Origin: Faecalicatena faecalis
GTDB lineage: Bacteria; Bacillota; Clostridia; Lachnospirales; Lachnospiraceae
Assembly (NCBI RefSeq): GCF_012524165.2
Contig: NZ_JABACJ020000011.1
Span: 1-64,000 of the forward strand
Reading direction: 5' to 3'
DNA: 64,000 nt
In this document: one piece after another, positions 17,337-26,987 of the stretch
Layout: each line of letters begins with the position of its first letter
Position numbering within the stretch: the stretch's first letter is position 1
The notes under the pieces: model-generated
The model's database searches: none
Told to the model about the DNA's origin: nothing
The model's input: only the letters and a program-made list of their open reading frames with translations
Made by a program: the position numbers and the translations under genes

Positions 17337-17663
17337 ATGGATGCTTACATAAAAAAAATTTATGACATGTTGTATTCACCAATTATATCACCGTACAACT
17401 TGTTAGAAAATGCTAAGTTAGAAAATTATAGTTATGTGAAATATTATACAAATGAAATAGGTTTAGTAGCTGAAATGCAGTGCTTGATTCCGGGGGAAGG
17501 GGAACGGGTATTTTATTATCAGTTTGATAAAAAAGACTATTTACAAATAATATATCAGAAAACATTAGATGAAATGGAAATTATATTTAGTAGAGAAGAA
17601 GCTGTCGAATCTTCCAAAAGAGAATATTATTCAAGTAAACCCGATATTGGCAAAGTTTGTTAA
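17337..17663 (+). CDS. small hypothetical protein (108 aa)
   Basis: The ATG at 17337 is preceded by AATGAGGAGGAAAAATTT, 16 nt after the helicase stop, so the two genes are in one transcript; an in-frame ATG at 17307 lacks a good site. The product, starting MDAYIKKIYDMLYSPIISPYN, is soluble with a mixed alpha/beta look and no membrane segment. Family not recognised. A terminator follows directly. Confidence 0.7.
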   Translation: MDAYIKKIYDMLYSPIISPYNLLENAKLENYSYVKYYTNEIGLVAEMQCLIPGEGERVFYYQFDKKDYLQIIYQKTLDEMEIIFSREEAVESSKREYYSSKPDIGKVC

Positions 17664-17668
17664 ACAGG

Positions 17669-17701
17669 AAGGCATTTCGAACAATTGTCGAAGTGCCTTT
17701 T
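17669..17701 (+). terminator. terminator after the helicase/108-aa operon
   Basis: Stem AAGGCAtTTCGA (17669–17680) with TCGAAgTGCCTT (17688–17699) and a short T run. It ends the two-gene transcript ahead of the DUF2971 gene. Confidence 0.7.
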
Positions 17702-17807
17702 CAGTTTCATGTAGAAACAAGTAGGGTGTCAGTTATAGTAAAAGTGAAAAAGAGTCTGTAATAAAGAGAAGTCAGTGATTAAAGTTAAAAAAGAAGGAGA
17801 GTTTTAA

Positions 17808-18989
17808 GTGGAGGAGTCTAAGTATATAGTTTATCATTATTGTGATTTAAATGCTTTTTTGAATATTATGTACTCAAAAAAATTCTGGCTTTCAGATGTA
17901 AAAAAGAGTAATGATGATGATGAGGGAAAATATTTACTAAAGAAGTTACAAGCATATATTGATGTGGCAAATTTAGCTGATAATAATATTAAGAGAGAAT
18001 GGATTGAAAAGGCACATCAGTTTGTAGCAGATTATATAGGGAAAAAGGATCAAAGGATGTTTATTCCAAAAGGATATAATTATGAGGGATTATTGGAAAT
18101 ACAGAAAGAATTAAAGAAAAATCTAGAGCAAGATGAGGTGTTGGATTTTAATTTGGAAGAAGTTGAGTTAACAAAAGAACAATTGGAACAAGAAAAAAAT
18201 TGTTGGAAGATGTTAGAAGAGGAGCGAAGAGATTTTGGTAATAATCTCAATCCAGGTGATATATATAAGACGGACAAATTCGATACCCCAATATATACGA
18301 TATGTTTCTCTGGAAATGGAGATTTATTAAGTCAGTGGAGAGGATATGCAAAAGACGGAACGGGTGTTTCTATAGGATTTAAAACAAAGTATTTAGAGAA
18401 ATGGAAAAGTGCAATTTTTAATAAAAAAATAAATTTGATAGCTAGATTTGATAAGGTTAATTATGTGGATTATGACATGGAGTATTTACTGCAATTAAAA
18501 AGCCGGAATTTAATTAATTATGCAAAAGAAATACTAGGGGAAACAAATGAAGAGATGATACTCCTTGGGAAATTAGCTGTTGAACAAGAATTAGATGAAA
18601 TTGCGGAAAAATCTATTTTCTATAAAAATGAATTGTTTCAGGAAGAAGATGAATATAGATTGATTTATTGTGATTCTATGAGATGTAAAGAGGGAAAGTT
18701 TATACATAATCTAAATGGAAGAAAACAAATACAAAATAGTATAAAAGATTTTAAATTAAGTGAAATGAAGTATCGAGTTGGCTCGGAAGGTATAGTATCA
18801 TATTTTGAACTATCTTTCGAACCTATTGCGGATGAAATAATTGGAGAAATAATACTTGGCCCCAAATGTAAAATGACTACAGCAGAGGTTGAATTTTTAT
18901 TGAGTTCTTGGGGGTACAATTGTTTGGGGAATAATACATATGATCAGAGAAGTATATATATACACCACTCCGATTTGTCATATAGATAA
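17808..18989 (+). CDS. DUF2971-domain protein
   Basis: A 393-aa protein using GTG at 17808 after AAGAAGGAGAG. The family pattern is clear: YIVYHYCDLNAFLNIMYSKKFWLSDVKKSNDDDEG at the N-terminus and FSGNGDLLSQWRGYAKDGTGVSIGFK in the middle. DUF2971 proteins have no settled function but are frequent in defence or mobile islands. It is AT-rich like the helicase gene upstream, suggesting they arrived together. No membrane segment. Confidence 0.85.
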   Translation: MEESKYIVYHYCDLNAFLNIMYSKKFWLSDVKKSNDDDEGKYLLKKLQAYIDVANLADNNIKREWIEKAHQFVADYIGKKDQRMFIPKGYNYEGLLEIQKELKKNLEQDEVLDFNLEEVELTKEQLEQEKNCWKMLEEERRDFGNNLNPGDIYKTDKFDTPIYTICFSGNGDLLSQWRGYAKDGTGVSIGFKTKYLEKWKSAIFNKKINLIARFDKVNYVDYDMEYLLQLKSRNLINYAKEILGETNEEMILLGKLAVEQELDEIAEKSIFYKNELFQEEDEYRLIYCDSMRCKEGKFIHNLNGRKQIQNSIKDFKLSEMKYRVGSEGIVSYFELSFEPIADEIIGEIILGPKCKMTTAEVEFLLSSWGYNCLGNNTYDQRSIYIHHSDLSYR

Positions 18990-19225
18990 GATATTGAAAT
19001 TTGTGTCACTCTGAATACGGATATCGGATTGAGCTGACACAGATAATGTAGATAAAGAGTAGTTTTTATGTCAAATGTTATCCACAATATGTGGTAAAAA
19101 CAGAAAAATAAATAGGGTGAGAGGTATAAGTAACAGTTTTAAAAAGGATAGGCCTGTTTAGAAGTATAGCAAAATGTACCTGATTATAAAATTTTCGGAG
19201 ATGGAGCAAGGAGATTTTAAAAGAG
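18990..19225. other. AT-rich intergenic region
   Basis: I see no ORF with a ribosome site, hairpin terminator or operator here. It runs from the DUF2971 stop to the right copy of the 22-bp repeat. Confidence 0.4.
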
Positions 19226-19247
19226 TTGTGTCATTAACTTGACTCAA
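19226..19247. repeat. 22-bp direct repeat, right copy
   Basis: Identical to 14877–14898 and in the same orientation. It directly precedes a decayed RHH gene copy, just as the left copy precedes a decayed spmA copy. Confidence 0.6.
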
Positions 19248-19266
19248 GGAGGGGTAGGGAATAACG

Positions 19267-19365
19267 TTGGGAAAGATAGGAGGACAAAAGGGAAAGAATA
19301 ATAAAGAAACCATTATCTCTAAGAGATTAGATCAGTCAACCATCGTAGGAAAGAGAGAATCCTAA
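19267..19365 (+). pseudogene. decayed copy of the RHH regulator gene
   Basis: Matches the first half of the RHH gene at 13375 (KGK-NKETIIS-RLD), with the start codon changed to TTG and a stop after 32 codons; the helix region is lost. Upstream GGGAATAACG also matches the intact copy. Confidence 0.8.
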
Positions 19366-19404
19366 ATCTACACATTTTACTAGAAATATGGAGAAAATAT
19401 AAAA

Positions 19405-20250
19405 ATGAAAATTCTCAGTAAATTATGTTTGGCATTGTTAGCTTCTATGTTACTCGTAAGCATGGTAAATATGAGATTACTTTCAATATTTACAAAATCT
19501 GAGCAGAGTCTTTCTACACAAAGCATAAACATAATAACAACAAGCTTGTCTGCCATTTGTTATCCTATTTTATTTCAAGTTTTTTGTCTTAATGTGGAAA
19601 AGAAGTCTATCACAACATTAGTTAGACCAATGAGATTTACTTTTATTGATGGATTAAATATTATCTGCTCCTTCTGGGAGGAACAACAATATTGTCCTTT
19701 TTAGGCAATAAAATAGAGAATGGAATTATAATCCTTTTTGGGCAGGCTAATATGAGCACGACTATGACGGAACAAATTTTAGAAGGGGGTTCACTTCCAA
19801 TAATATTTATCTGTGTAGTAGTTATCTCACCAATAGCAGAAGAGTTCCTTTTTCGTAAAGTTTTACTAGAAAGATTACTGCCATATGGAAGCACAGTTGC
19901 AATTGGAATCAGCAGTATCCTTTTTGGATTGTCTCATTTCAATTTTGAACAGTTATTATATACTGTGTTTTTAGGAATAGTATGTGCAAATATTATAGTT
20001 AAAACAGGGAAAATAAGATATGCTATTTAACTTGTTTGGAGGAGTTGCTTCAGGTTTTATTCCAAATAACTTCTATATTCTGTTAATCATAAAGACAATA
20101 TTTGTTATAGGTGCTTTTATCATTTGTATATTTTATGGAAAAGAGTTGTTCATATTTAAGACAGATAGAAATACAAAGTTAAAAGAATTTGATTTAAAAT
20201 CACAAATGCGATGCCGTGGTTTTTTACTGCTCATTTTGTTTTTTTGTTGA
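19405..20250 (+). pseudogene. CPBP-family intramembrane protease, frameshifted
   Basis: Three consecutive pieces in two frames (19405–19704, 19692–20030, 20020–20250) together read as one CPBP/Abi-type membrane protease. The first frame change is near 19670, where LLLGGTTILSFLGNK continues in another frame; the second is near 20010–20025. The catalytic motifs survive in the middle piece: AEEFLFRKVLLERL (EExxxR) and FGLSHFNFEQ. Probably inactive unless these are sequencing errors. Confidence 0.78.
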
Positions 20251-20380
20251 GTGCTGTTGGAACATTAATAGAATTATAAATATGCTTTTACACAATACAG
20301 GAATAATTAATTCAGAAAATACAATAAATACTTAACTTCTATATCAGGAAGGAAATACTGGATAAATCACAAATGATTGC
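20251..20380. other. short intergenic stretch
   Basis: No gene or regulatory signal recognised between the CPBP pseudogene and the terminator of the chemotaxis/kinase gene. Confidence 0.4.
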
Positions 20381-20415
20381 AAAAAAGCTATCCTCTACCA
20401 GCATAGGGGATAGCT
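20381..20415 (-). terminator. terminator of the CheB/CheR/kinase gene
   Basis: On the minus strand AGCTATCCCCT and AGAGGATAGCT form an 11-bp stem with an 8-nt loop, followed by TTTTTT. It lies ~40 bp beyond the stop of the 1625-aa gene. Confidence 0.85.
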
Positions 20416-20456
20416 CTCCTTTACAAAGATAATCTCATCTCTTTAGACATCTGCCT

Positions 20457-23400
20457 CTAATCATCTGTCTTGGGCAGATAAGTACTTAATAACCCCACCA
20501 GTTTTTCAATCTCAATCGGTTTAGTCGTATGTGCATTCATGCCAGCGGAAAGTGACCGCTCCACATCCTCCTGAAATGCATTCGCACTCATGGCGATAAT
20601 GGGAATTTCACTGGAGCCAGGTTTATTGCTTTTTCTGATTTCTCTGGCGGCTGTAAGCCCATCCATTACGGGCATCTGTATGTCCATAAGAATCAGGTCA
20701 TAATAACCATCAGGTTTTTCCAAATAGCTGTTCAGGGCTTCCTCCCCATTTTTCTTTCGTTCCACTTTAAAATCATAACTGGCAAGTAAGGTCTGAGCAA
20801 TCTCCGCATTGAGGTCATTGTCCTCAGCAAGGAGGATGCACCTTTCTTTGAAGATATCATCAGAACGTTTCACCTTTGGCTCATCCTGATCTGTTGGCAC
20901 TGGACCTTGGGCTAATTTCATCGGTATCGTGAAATAAAATTCAGAACCAAGTCCAACCCGGCTTTCGACCTGAAGAGTTCCGCCCAGGAGTTCTACCAGG
21001 CTTTTACAGATGGCAAGCCCCAAGCCGGTTCCAGGTACCTTACTGATATTCATGCCGTCACCTTGTTCAAATGCGTCGAAAATTACGTTTAAGTTCTCTG
21101 GACTGATGCCACAGCCGGAATCCTTTACCCGGAAAGAGAATTCAGCCTGGTCATCATTCACAGGAGTTTCCTCTGCGATCAGGATTACCATACCCATTGA
21201 CGGGGTAAATTTAATGGCATTGCTCAGCAGGTTTCCTAATATCTCGCGCAGGAAGACCGGGTCTGAGATCACGAACTGATGTTGGATGCTGATGGCCCGT
21301 GTCAGATTGACCCCGCCCTTGGTGGCGGAGAAATTGTATTCGGAAATAATTTCTTCCAGAAGCAGGCGCAGGTCAAAGGCGGTCTCTTTGCATTCCATCT
21401 TTCCACTTTCGATTTTTGACATATCCAGCACATCATTGACCAGCATCTGAAGATGCTGCATGGAAAGCTTCATTTTATCCAGGCAGTCTGTCAGCTTCTC
21501 CTGACTGTCAAGATTCAGCCTTGCGATATCGATCATTCCCATAATACCATTCATAGGTGTACGAATCTCGTGGCTCATCTTTGAAAGAAAACCTGTTTTG
21601 GCGGCATTGGATTGGATCGCAACTGCCAGCTCCATCTGTGCCTCTTTCAGACGTTCCCGTTCCGTGGTATCCAGGAAGGTGAATTGGACGATGCTGGCAC
21701 TTTTTTCCTCAATGATCCAACTTGCTGTGCCTTCAATGGTAGAAAGACTGCCATCTTTTTTGGTCAGATTAAAGCGGGCTTCACGCTGTTCGCCGGGCTT
21801 TCCGGGTGAGTGCATAAGGCTGCCGATTCTTGCCAGGCATTTCTGATGTTCGTCTTTGGGAAGCTTATTGAACAACTGCTTCTCAAGCTCTGCCTCATTG
21901 GCCTCATCCAGAATGCTCAGAGCGATGCGGTTAATACTCAGGATCTTATTTACACGAATATCCACCTGGATGATACCGCAGACTGCTGTATTATAAAGCA
22001 TCTTATAGAGTCTGTCATAACGGTCTCGTTCTGCTTCTACCTGCTCAAGAGCGCGCTTCCTTTCAGTAGTATCCATGAAGGTGCTTTGAATCAGCTTCTT
22101 ACCGTCAGGGGTGGAGATGATCTTCGCAACTCCGGTCACCCAGCGTATTCCATCATTTTTGGTATAGACACGATGTTCAAAGTTGACACACTCGCCTTCC
22201 TTCTTTAAGGATAACAGCGTCCTTTTGATATAGTCGGCATCCTCTGAAACGGATACCTCTGGAAGGGTCTGGGCAGTTTGTCTGCGGAATTCTTTCAGAG
22301 ATTCATAACCTAACATTTGGATGGCTTCTTCATTGGCATTATAGCAGCGCAGACTATTATCTTCTATCTCATACTGTACGATTCCGCAGACTACATTTTG
22401 ATACAGTTTATTATAATAGTCACGTTCTTTCTTGAGCTGTTCTTCATATTCCTTGATCAGTGAAATATCTGTAACGATACATTGCAGTTCTATATGGTGT
22501 TCCTGCCGGAATACGACGGCCTGCAGAGAACACCAGCGTCCTTTTCCGTCTTTCTGCCAAAGGCGGCATTCTACCTTTAGGAGGTCGCCGCTGGAAGCGG
22601 ACTTTCGAATTTCATCCTTTAACTCTACCCAGTCTGTAGCATGGAGAAGCCGGTCAAATCGATTGTGCAGATCCAGACGCATTTCCTCCGATGTATAGCC
22701 GATTAAGTCAAAGAAGCTGTCATTCGCATATTCGAGTACCAGGATATCGTCGAACCGCAGGCGGAGCACACCGCCGGGAACACTGTCCGTTAAATGCTTT
22801 AAGTCAAACTTGGCTGCTTCGAGCCGTTTGGTAATATCGAACATGGAGACGAGTACACCTTTAGGAGCATGGGTATGGTCAAAATAAGGGCGGATTCGGA
22901 CGAGCCAAATCACATTATTTTGATCTGTGATCTCACGCTCTATGATCTTTCCCTGTCTGGAAACATCGGTCACATCCTGCGTAAAGTCAGGGTAGGAGTC
23001 CAGAAAATTAATCTGTGTGACTGGACGTTCCAGGTCCGTGACCCGTAGGTTCGTGTGCTGAAGCATGATAGGCGTAATCTTACGGATGTGCATTTTCTCA
23101 TCCACATACAAGGCACCTACGTCTGCATTTAGCAAAAGGTTATCAAAGTCTGCATTGGCGGTCGTCAGTTCCACAATTTTATTCTGATACTCGGCATTGA
23201 TCGTATAAAGTTCTTCATTGACTGACTGCATCTCTTCATTTGTACTTTGAAGCTCCTCGTTGGATGCCAGCAGTTCTTCATTTGTGGCCTGCAGCTCCTC
23301 ATTGCGGGACTCGGACTCTTCTACAGCCAGTTTTAAATTCCAGTTGCTCTCATTCAGTTCGTCTTCCAATTCCTGGATACGGCTGTCTTTTAATTCCCGC

Positions 23401-25334
23401 AGATCCATCAGGCTGTCGTCAGAGACAGGACCTGCCTTCTCTTCGGCTTTGATCTGAATCAGATAGTATTCGCCTTCTTCCAGGTTGAAAAAATGGACCT
23501 TTACACACAGGATTTCTTCAGGATAGTCGGACAGACCTGTCGCCCGTCTTTCGATAATGCCCTCTGTTAACTTCCTGGAATCCAGCAGCAGGTGGTTGAT
23601 AAAGGTTGCCAGACTGGGAGAGAAAAAGGAGTTCAGCCCTCCGTCAAAATGACCGTCCTGCATCCTCATATATTGACCGCCGCCCTGAATTACCTGTATG
23701 ACTTTGAATTCACTATTGAGCAGTACGGATGGTCCTGCCATGGCAAACAATAGCTTTTCCGATATACCGGCAGAATACAGCCGTTTCTGCAGGATACTTG
23801 TCTGCTGGTTTCGTTCCGGCTGACGGGGTGAAAAGGTTCCCAGTGTATTCAAAGCCGGATATACGGCAAAGTCCTTTTTGGAGTAACTTTTGTTTTTAGA
23901 GTAAATCTTCCATTTTTTATCCAGCAGGTCGTAGGCATCACTCATATCGCCCACAGATTCGCTGCTACCTAAGAAAAGATACCCATCCGGTACCAAAAGC
24001 CGATAGAAGGAGGAAAGAGCCTTTTGCTGCATCTCTGGTTTTACATAGATGAACATATTCCGGCAGGAAATCAGATCTAGCTTGGAAAAAGGAGCATCAC
24101 GGAATATATTATGTTTGGCAAAGACGATCATCTTACGGATCTTCTCACCGACCAGATAACCGCCGCTGGTATGCTCAAAATATTTATCTAAAATATCCTG
24201 TTCCAGATTCTCCATCAGGCTTTCGGAATAAATTCCTTTCTGGGCAGTGATGATGGCATTTTGATCGACATCGGTGGCAAATATTTTCACATCTGCAGTG
24301 ATATGCAGATACTCCATACATTCGCAGAGCAAAATCGCCAGCGAATATGCCTCTTCCCCGGTAGAACAAGCGATGCTCCACAGACGGACGGATTTCTTTT
24401 TCTTCAGGAGTGGGATGATCACATTCTCACCCAAATGGCGGAAGGCTTCTTCATCTCGGAAAAAAGAGGTGACCCCAATGAGCAGATCCCGGTACAATTG
24501 GGCACGTTCTTCCTCTGTAGAAAGAAGGTGATCCAAATACTCTTCCATTCCATGGAAGTTATTGAGGGCGATACGCCGCTCGATCCTTCTATAAATGGTA
24601 TTGGTCTTATAAACAGTGAAATCGATATCAGAATACTGGCTGATGGCATTGAGAATACAGGAATAATCCTCAGCCAGCTCCATTTGATTCAATTCCTCCT
24701 GATGCATGGACTGGATATGGGGATTTTTCAGGTATTCTCTCAGAGAAGTACCAATCTGGTCTACGTTGAGGATCAGATCGACCATACCGGTAGCAATGGC
24801 GCTTTGGGGCATGGATGCATACTGTGCCTGTGTCGGCTTCTGCACGATGACAAGGCCGCCGTTCTCCTTAATAGAGCCGATTCCAAGAGCTCCGTCCGAT
24901 CCGCTTCCAGACAAAATAATAGCTGCGGCATGCACGTCGCTTACCGAAGCCAGAGATTGAAACAGCAGATTAATAGGCAGGTATAATTGGTTTCGGTCAT
25001 GGGCTGATTCCAGATGGAAACATCCATCTTTCATGGTCAATGTTTTTCCCGGGTGATTTAAGTAGATGTGATTAGGTTTGGGAACTGCTCCTTCCTCTGC
25101 AAGCTGTACCGGCAGGCGGGAAGACTTTTGTAGAATCTTATCCATCAGGCTGACGGCATCTGGTGAGAGATGCTGTACAATGATAAATGATGCACCTGTA
25201 TCCAGAGGCATATGTTGAAATAACTCCTGCAGAGCCTCCACACCTCCAGCGGAAGCACCTACCCCTACATAACATCGTACATTCTCCTGATTCAGCGGGA
25301 ACTGCTCTGCCTGATCGGCACTCTGTTCTCCCAT
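20457..25334 (-). CDS. CheB–CheR–PAS–histidine kinase–receiver fusion protein
   Basis: A 1625-aa cytoplasmic hybrid. Order: CheB methylesterase domain (GVGASAGGVEAL near residue 24; QHLSPD; SGSGSDGALG), CheR methyltransferase (STGEEAYSLAILLCE near 325; SCRNMFIY), a long coiled coil of repeated NEEL-type units (~660–710), several PAS domains, HisKA (KMSHEIRTPMNG, phosphoacceptor His near 1253), HATPase (GTGLGLAICK near 1435) and a receiver (phosphoacceptor Asp in LILMDIQMP near 1548). There is no membrane helix. Single gene with its own terminator, no chemotaxis genes adjacent, so it likely senses an intracellular cue rather than running motility. Confidence 0.94.
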   Translation of the reverse strand: MGEQSADQAEQFPLNQENVRCYVGVGASAGGVEALQELFQHMPLDTGASFIIVQHLSPDAVSLMDKILQKSSRLPVQLAEEGAVPKPNHIYLNHPGKTLTMKDGCFHLESAHDRNQLYLPINLLFQSLASVSDVHAAAIILSGSGSDGALGIGSIKENGGLVIVQKPTQAQYASMPQSAIATGMVDLILNVDQIGTSLREYLKNPHIQSMHQEELNQMELAEDYSCILNAISQYSDIDFTVYKTNTIYRRIERRIALNNFHGMEEYLDHLLSTEEERAQLYRDLLIGVTSFFRDEEAFRHLGENVIIPLLKKKKSVRLWSIACSTGEEAYSLAILLCECMEYLHITADVKIFATDVDQNAIITAQKGIYSESLMENLEQDILDKYFEHTSGGYLVGEKIRKMIVFAKHNIFRDAPFSKLDLISCRNMFIYVKPEMQQKALSSFYRLLVPDGYLFLGSSESVGDMSDAYDLLDKKWKIYSKNKSYSKKDFAVYPALNTLGTFSPRQPERNQQTSILQKRLYSAGISEKLLFAMAGPSVLLNSEFKVIQVIQGGGQYMRMQDGHFDGGLNSFFSPSLATFINHLLLDSRKLTEGIIERRATGLSDYPEEILCVKVHFFNLEEGEYYLIQIKAEEKAGPVSDDSLMDLRELKDSRIQELEDELNESNWNLKLAVEESESRNEELQATNEELLASNEELQSTNEEMQSVNEELYTINAEYQNKIVELTTANADFDNLLLNADVGALYVDEKMHIRKITPIMLQHTNLRVTDLERPVTQINFLDSYPDFTQDVTDVSRQGKIIEREITDQNNVIWLVRIRPYFDHTHAPKGVLVSMFDITKRLEAAKFDLKHLTDSVPGGVLRLRFDDILVLEYANDSFFDLIGYTSEEMRLDLHNRFDRLLHATDWVELKDEIRKSASSGDLLKVECRLWQKDGKGRWCSLQAVVFRQEHHIELQCIVTDISLIKEYEEQLKKERDYYNKLYQNVVCGIVQYEIEDNSLRCYNANEEAIQMLGYESLKEFRRQTAQTLPEVSVSEDADYIKRTLLSLKKEGECVNFEHRVYTKNDGIRWVTGVAKIISTPDGKKLIQSTFMDTTERKRALEQVEAERDRYDRLYKMLYNTAVCGIIQVDIRVNKILSINRIALSILDEANEAELEKQLFNKLPKDEHQKCLARIGSLMHSPGKPGEQREARFNLTKKDGSLSTIEGTASWIIEEKSASIVQFTFLDTTERERLKEAQMELAVAIQSNAAKTGFLSKMSHEIRTPMNGIMGMIDIARLNLDSQEKLTDCLDKMKLSMQHLQMLVNDVLDMSKIESGKMECKETAFDLRLLLEEIISEYNFSATKGGVNLTRAISIQHQFVISDPVFLREILGNLLSNAIKFTPSMGMVILIAEETPVNDDQAEFSFRVKDSGCGISPENLNVIFDAFEQGDGMNISKVPGTGLGLAICKSLVELLGGTLQVESRVGLGSEFYFTIPMKLAQGPVPTDQDEPKVKRSDDIFKERCILLAEDNDLNAEIAQTLLASYDFKVERKKNGEEALNSYLEKPDGYYDLILMDIQMPVMDGLTAAREIRKSNKPGSSEIPIIAMSANAFQEDVERSLSAGMNAHTTKPIEIEKLVGLLSTYLPKTDD

Positions 25335-25735
25335 GATACTCTCCTTTCCGTGAGCGATATATAGGATGATTGTATATATGTTCGTGAATCTTAGATTAAT
25401 GTTTTTCTTTCATGTTTTTCTTATATGCAAAAAAACACCTGATGCAGATAAATCTTCATCAAGTACAATATCATTATATCATATGGTATACGTATTTGCA
25501 CTGAATCTCATCATAATTTGTCATTTATGCGAAATTTTAGTATTTTCTTAACACTATTTCTAAGAGACAGACGGGATATATACGATTTTGCAGATACCGC
25601 TGGGCGAAAAATATTTACGTACCGATTAGATATAGATGTTTTTTAGTGGCTAATGTAGGTGTATTTTGATACAATAAAGGCAATTACAGCGTAAAAAAAT
25701 AACTGGAATCTCTTAAAATGGATGGGGGAGATACT
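25335..25735. other. divergent intergenic region
   Basis: A 400-bp AT-rich gap between the divergent hybrid-kinase and LysR genes. It must hold promoters for both; a TACAAT hexamer at 25670–25675 is a possible −10 for LysR, but no good −35 is visible. Nothing else recognised. Confidence 0.4.
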
Positions 25736-26668
25736 ATGGAAATCAGGAATCTGAAAACATATATAGAAGTATGTGAAAAAAATAGTTTTACCAAGGCCGC
25801 CCAACAGATGGGATATACGCAGTCGACTGTGACGGGCCAGATCAAACAGTTAGAGGAGGAACTGGGAGTTTCACTGTTTGACCGGAATGGGAAGCATATT
25901 AAGCTGAATGCAATGGGGGAAGAGCTTCTTACCTATGCGAACCGAATTGTGGCGCTGGAGGAGGAAGCCAAAGATCAGTTTTCTGATTCCGTAACGCCAA
26001 AAGGACTTCTGCGAGTCGGTGTGATTGAGTCTGTAGGGGCATTTTTGCTTCCTGATATTTTAAGAGCCTACATGCAGGCGTATCCTCTTGTGAATATTTG
26101 GGTGCGTACGGGTACGACACGGGAGATACAGCAGATGCTCTGCCAGAATCAGATCGATCTAATGCTTACCCTGGATGATCGTGTGACGTCCCCGGACTGG
26201 ATATGTGCATTAGAGAGAAACGAAGAGATTGTCTTTCTCTGCAGTCCGGGCCATCCCTTCGCACTGCGACAAGAGGTGCCTCTATCAGAGGTTGTATGTG
26301 AGAATATGCTGCTGACAGAGCGGAAGTGTAATTACCGTCAGACTTATGAGCAAATCTGTAATACTCATGGGTTCAGCCAGAGGTCCAGTCTGGAAATCGG
26401 GTCAACGAATACCATTCTTGATTTTACGCAGAATAATCTTGGACTATCGCTGCTTCCGGCTTTTACCGTACAGAGCCGCCTGGCAGCAGGCCAGCTCTCT
26501 ACGTTTTCGGTGAAGGATGTTGAGATTGAAATGCTGGTCCAGCTCATTTATCGGAAAAGTAAGTACTGCTCTCCGGCCATGAAGGCATTCATAAATCTTG
26601 CAAAAGAGAGTATTTGCGGGAGCTCATTTGAGCAGAGTGGTGTTGAAGAATCTGTCAGTGGATCTTAA
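25736..26668 (+). CDS. LysR-family transcriptional regulator
   Basis: A 310-aa LysR regulator. I choose ATG 25736, preceded by ATGGGGGAGATACT; the in-frame ATG at 25718 is part of that site. N-terminal winged HTH: NLKTYIEVCEKNSFTKAAQQMGYTQSTVTGQIKQLEEELGVSLFDR; then the effector-binding domain (residues ~90–290). It precedes the symporter, nitrilase and asparaginase genes in the same direction and may control them, although a terminator at 26684–26719 separates it from them. Effector unknown. Confidence 0.92.
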   Translation: MEIRNLKTYIEVCEKNSFTKAAQQMGYTQSTVTGQIKQLEEELGVSLFDRNGKHIKLNAMGEELLTYANRIVALEEEAKDQFSDSVTPKGLLRVGVIESVGAFLLPDILRAYMQAYPLVNIWVRTGTTREIQQMLCQNQIDLMLTLDDRVTSPDWICALERNEEIVFLCSPGHPFALRQEVPLSEVVCENMLLTERKCNYRQTYEQICNTHGFSQRSSLEIGSTNTILDFTQNNLGLSLLPAFTVQSRLAAGQLSTFSVKDVEIEMLVQLIYRKSKYCSPAMKAFINLAKESICGSSFEQSGVEESVSGS

Positions 26669-26683
26669 AAATTTGTTTTTATG

Positions 26684-26719
26684 TGCGTTTCGGGGTGATG
26701 CTTCGGAGCGCATTTTTTT
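26684..26719 (+). terminator. terminator after the LysR gene
   Basis: Ten-pair stem TGCGTTTCGG (26684–26693) with TTCGGAGCGCA (26702–26712), including G:T pairs, followed by seven T. Confidence 0.75.
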
Positions 26720-26903
26720 CGTCTATTGTTCTAGTAAATCTATATCGGAAAATCAGATAACGTATTTCAAATATTTCAATTTTACTAATAACACAGTTTA
26801 TGATAATTTAAATTTAGACAGAATGTTCGGAAAACTTGAAGGAGAAATCAGATAATAAGGGTTCCCAGGGTAGAACCTGATCGTATCAGTGAGGAGGATG
26901 GAG

Positions 26904-26987
26904 ATGAAACATCAAAAGAGAAAATGCAGAACGTTTACTAGTGAGAGTGTGGTTAGTTTCATGAGAAGGGAGAGGACAATATGCTGA
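26904..26987 (+). CDS. possible 27-aa leader peptide
   Basis: ATG 26904 follows GTGAGGAGGATGGAG, a strong ribosome site. The ORF encodes 27 residues, basic and without membrane character, and its TGA overlaps the first codons of the symporter gene (ATG at 26981). The arrangement suggests translational coupling or attenuation. It is short, so it could be chance. Confidence 0.4.
   Translation: MKHQKRKCRTFTSESVVSFMRRERTIC

Noticed and set aside
19405-20250. Three separate small membrane genes
   Set aside because: The pieces join into one CPBP protease across two frame changes and none has its own good ribosome site except the first.
24261-24986. 241-aa plus-strand ORF
   Set aside because: It is antisense to the CheR/CheB part of the 1625-aa gene, has no ribosome site and no recognisable domain.
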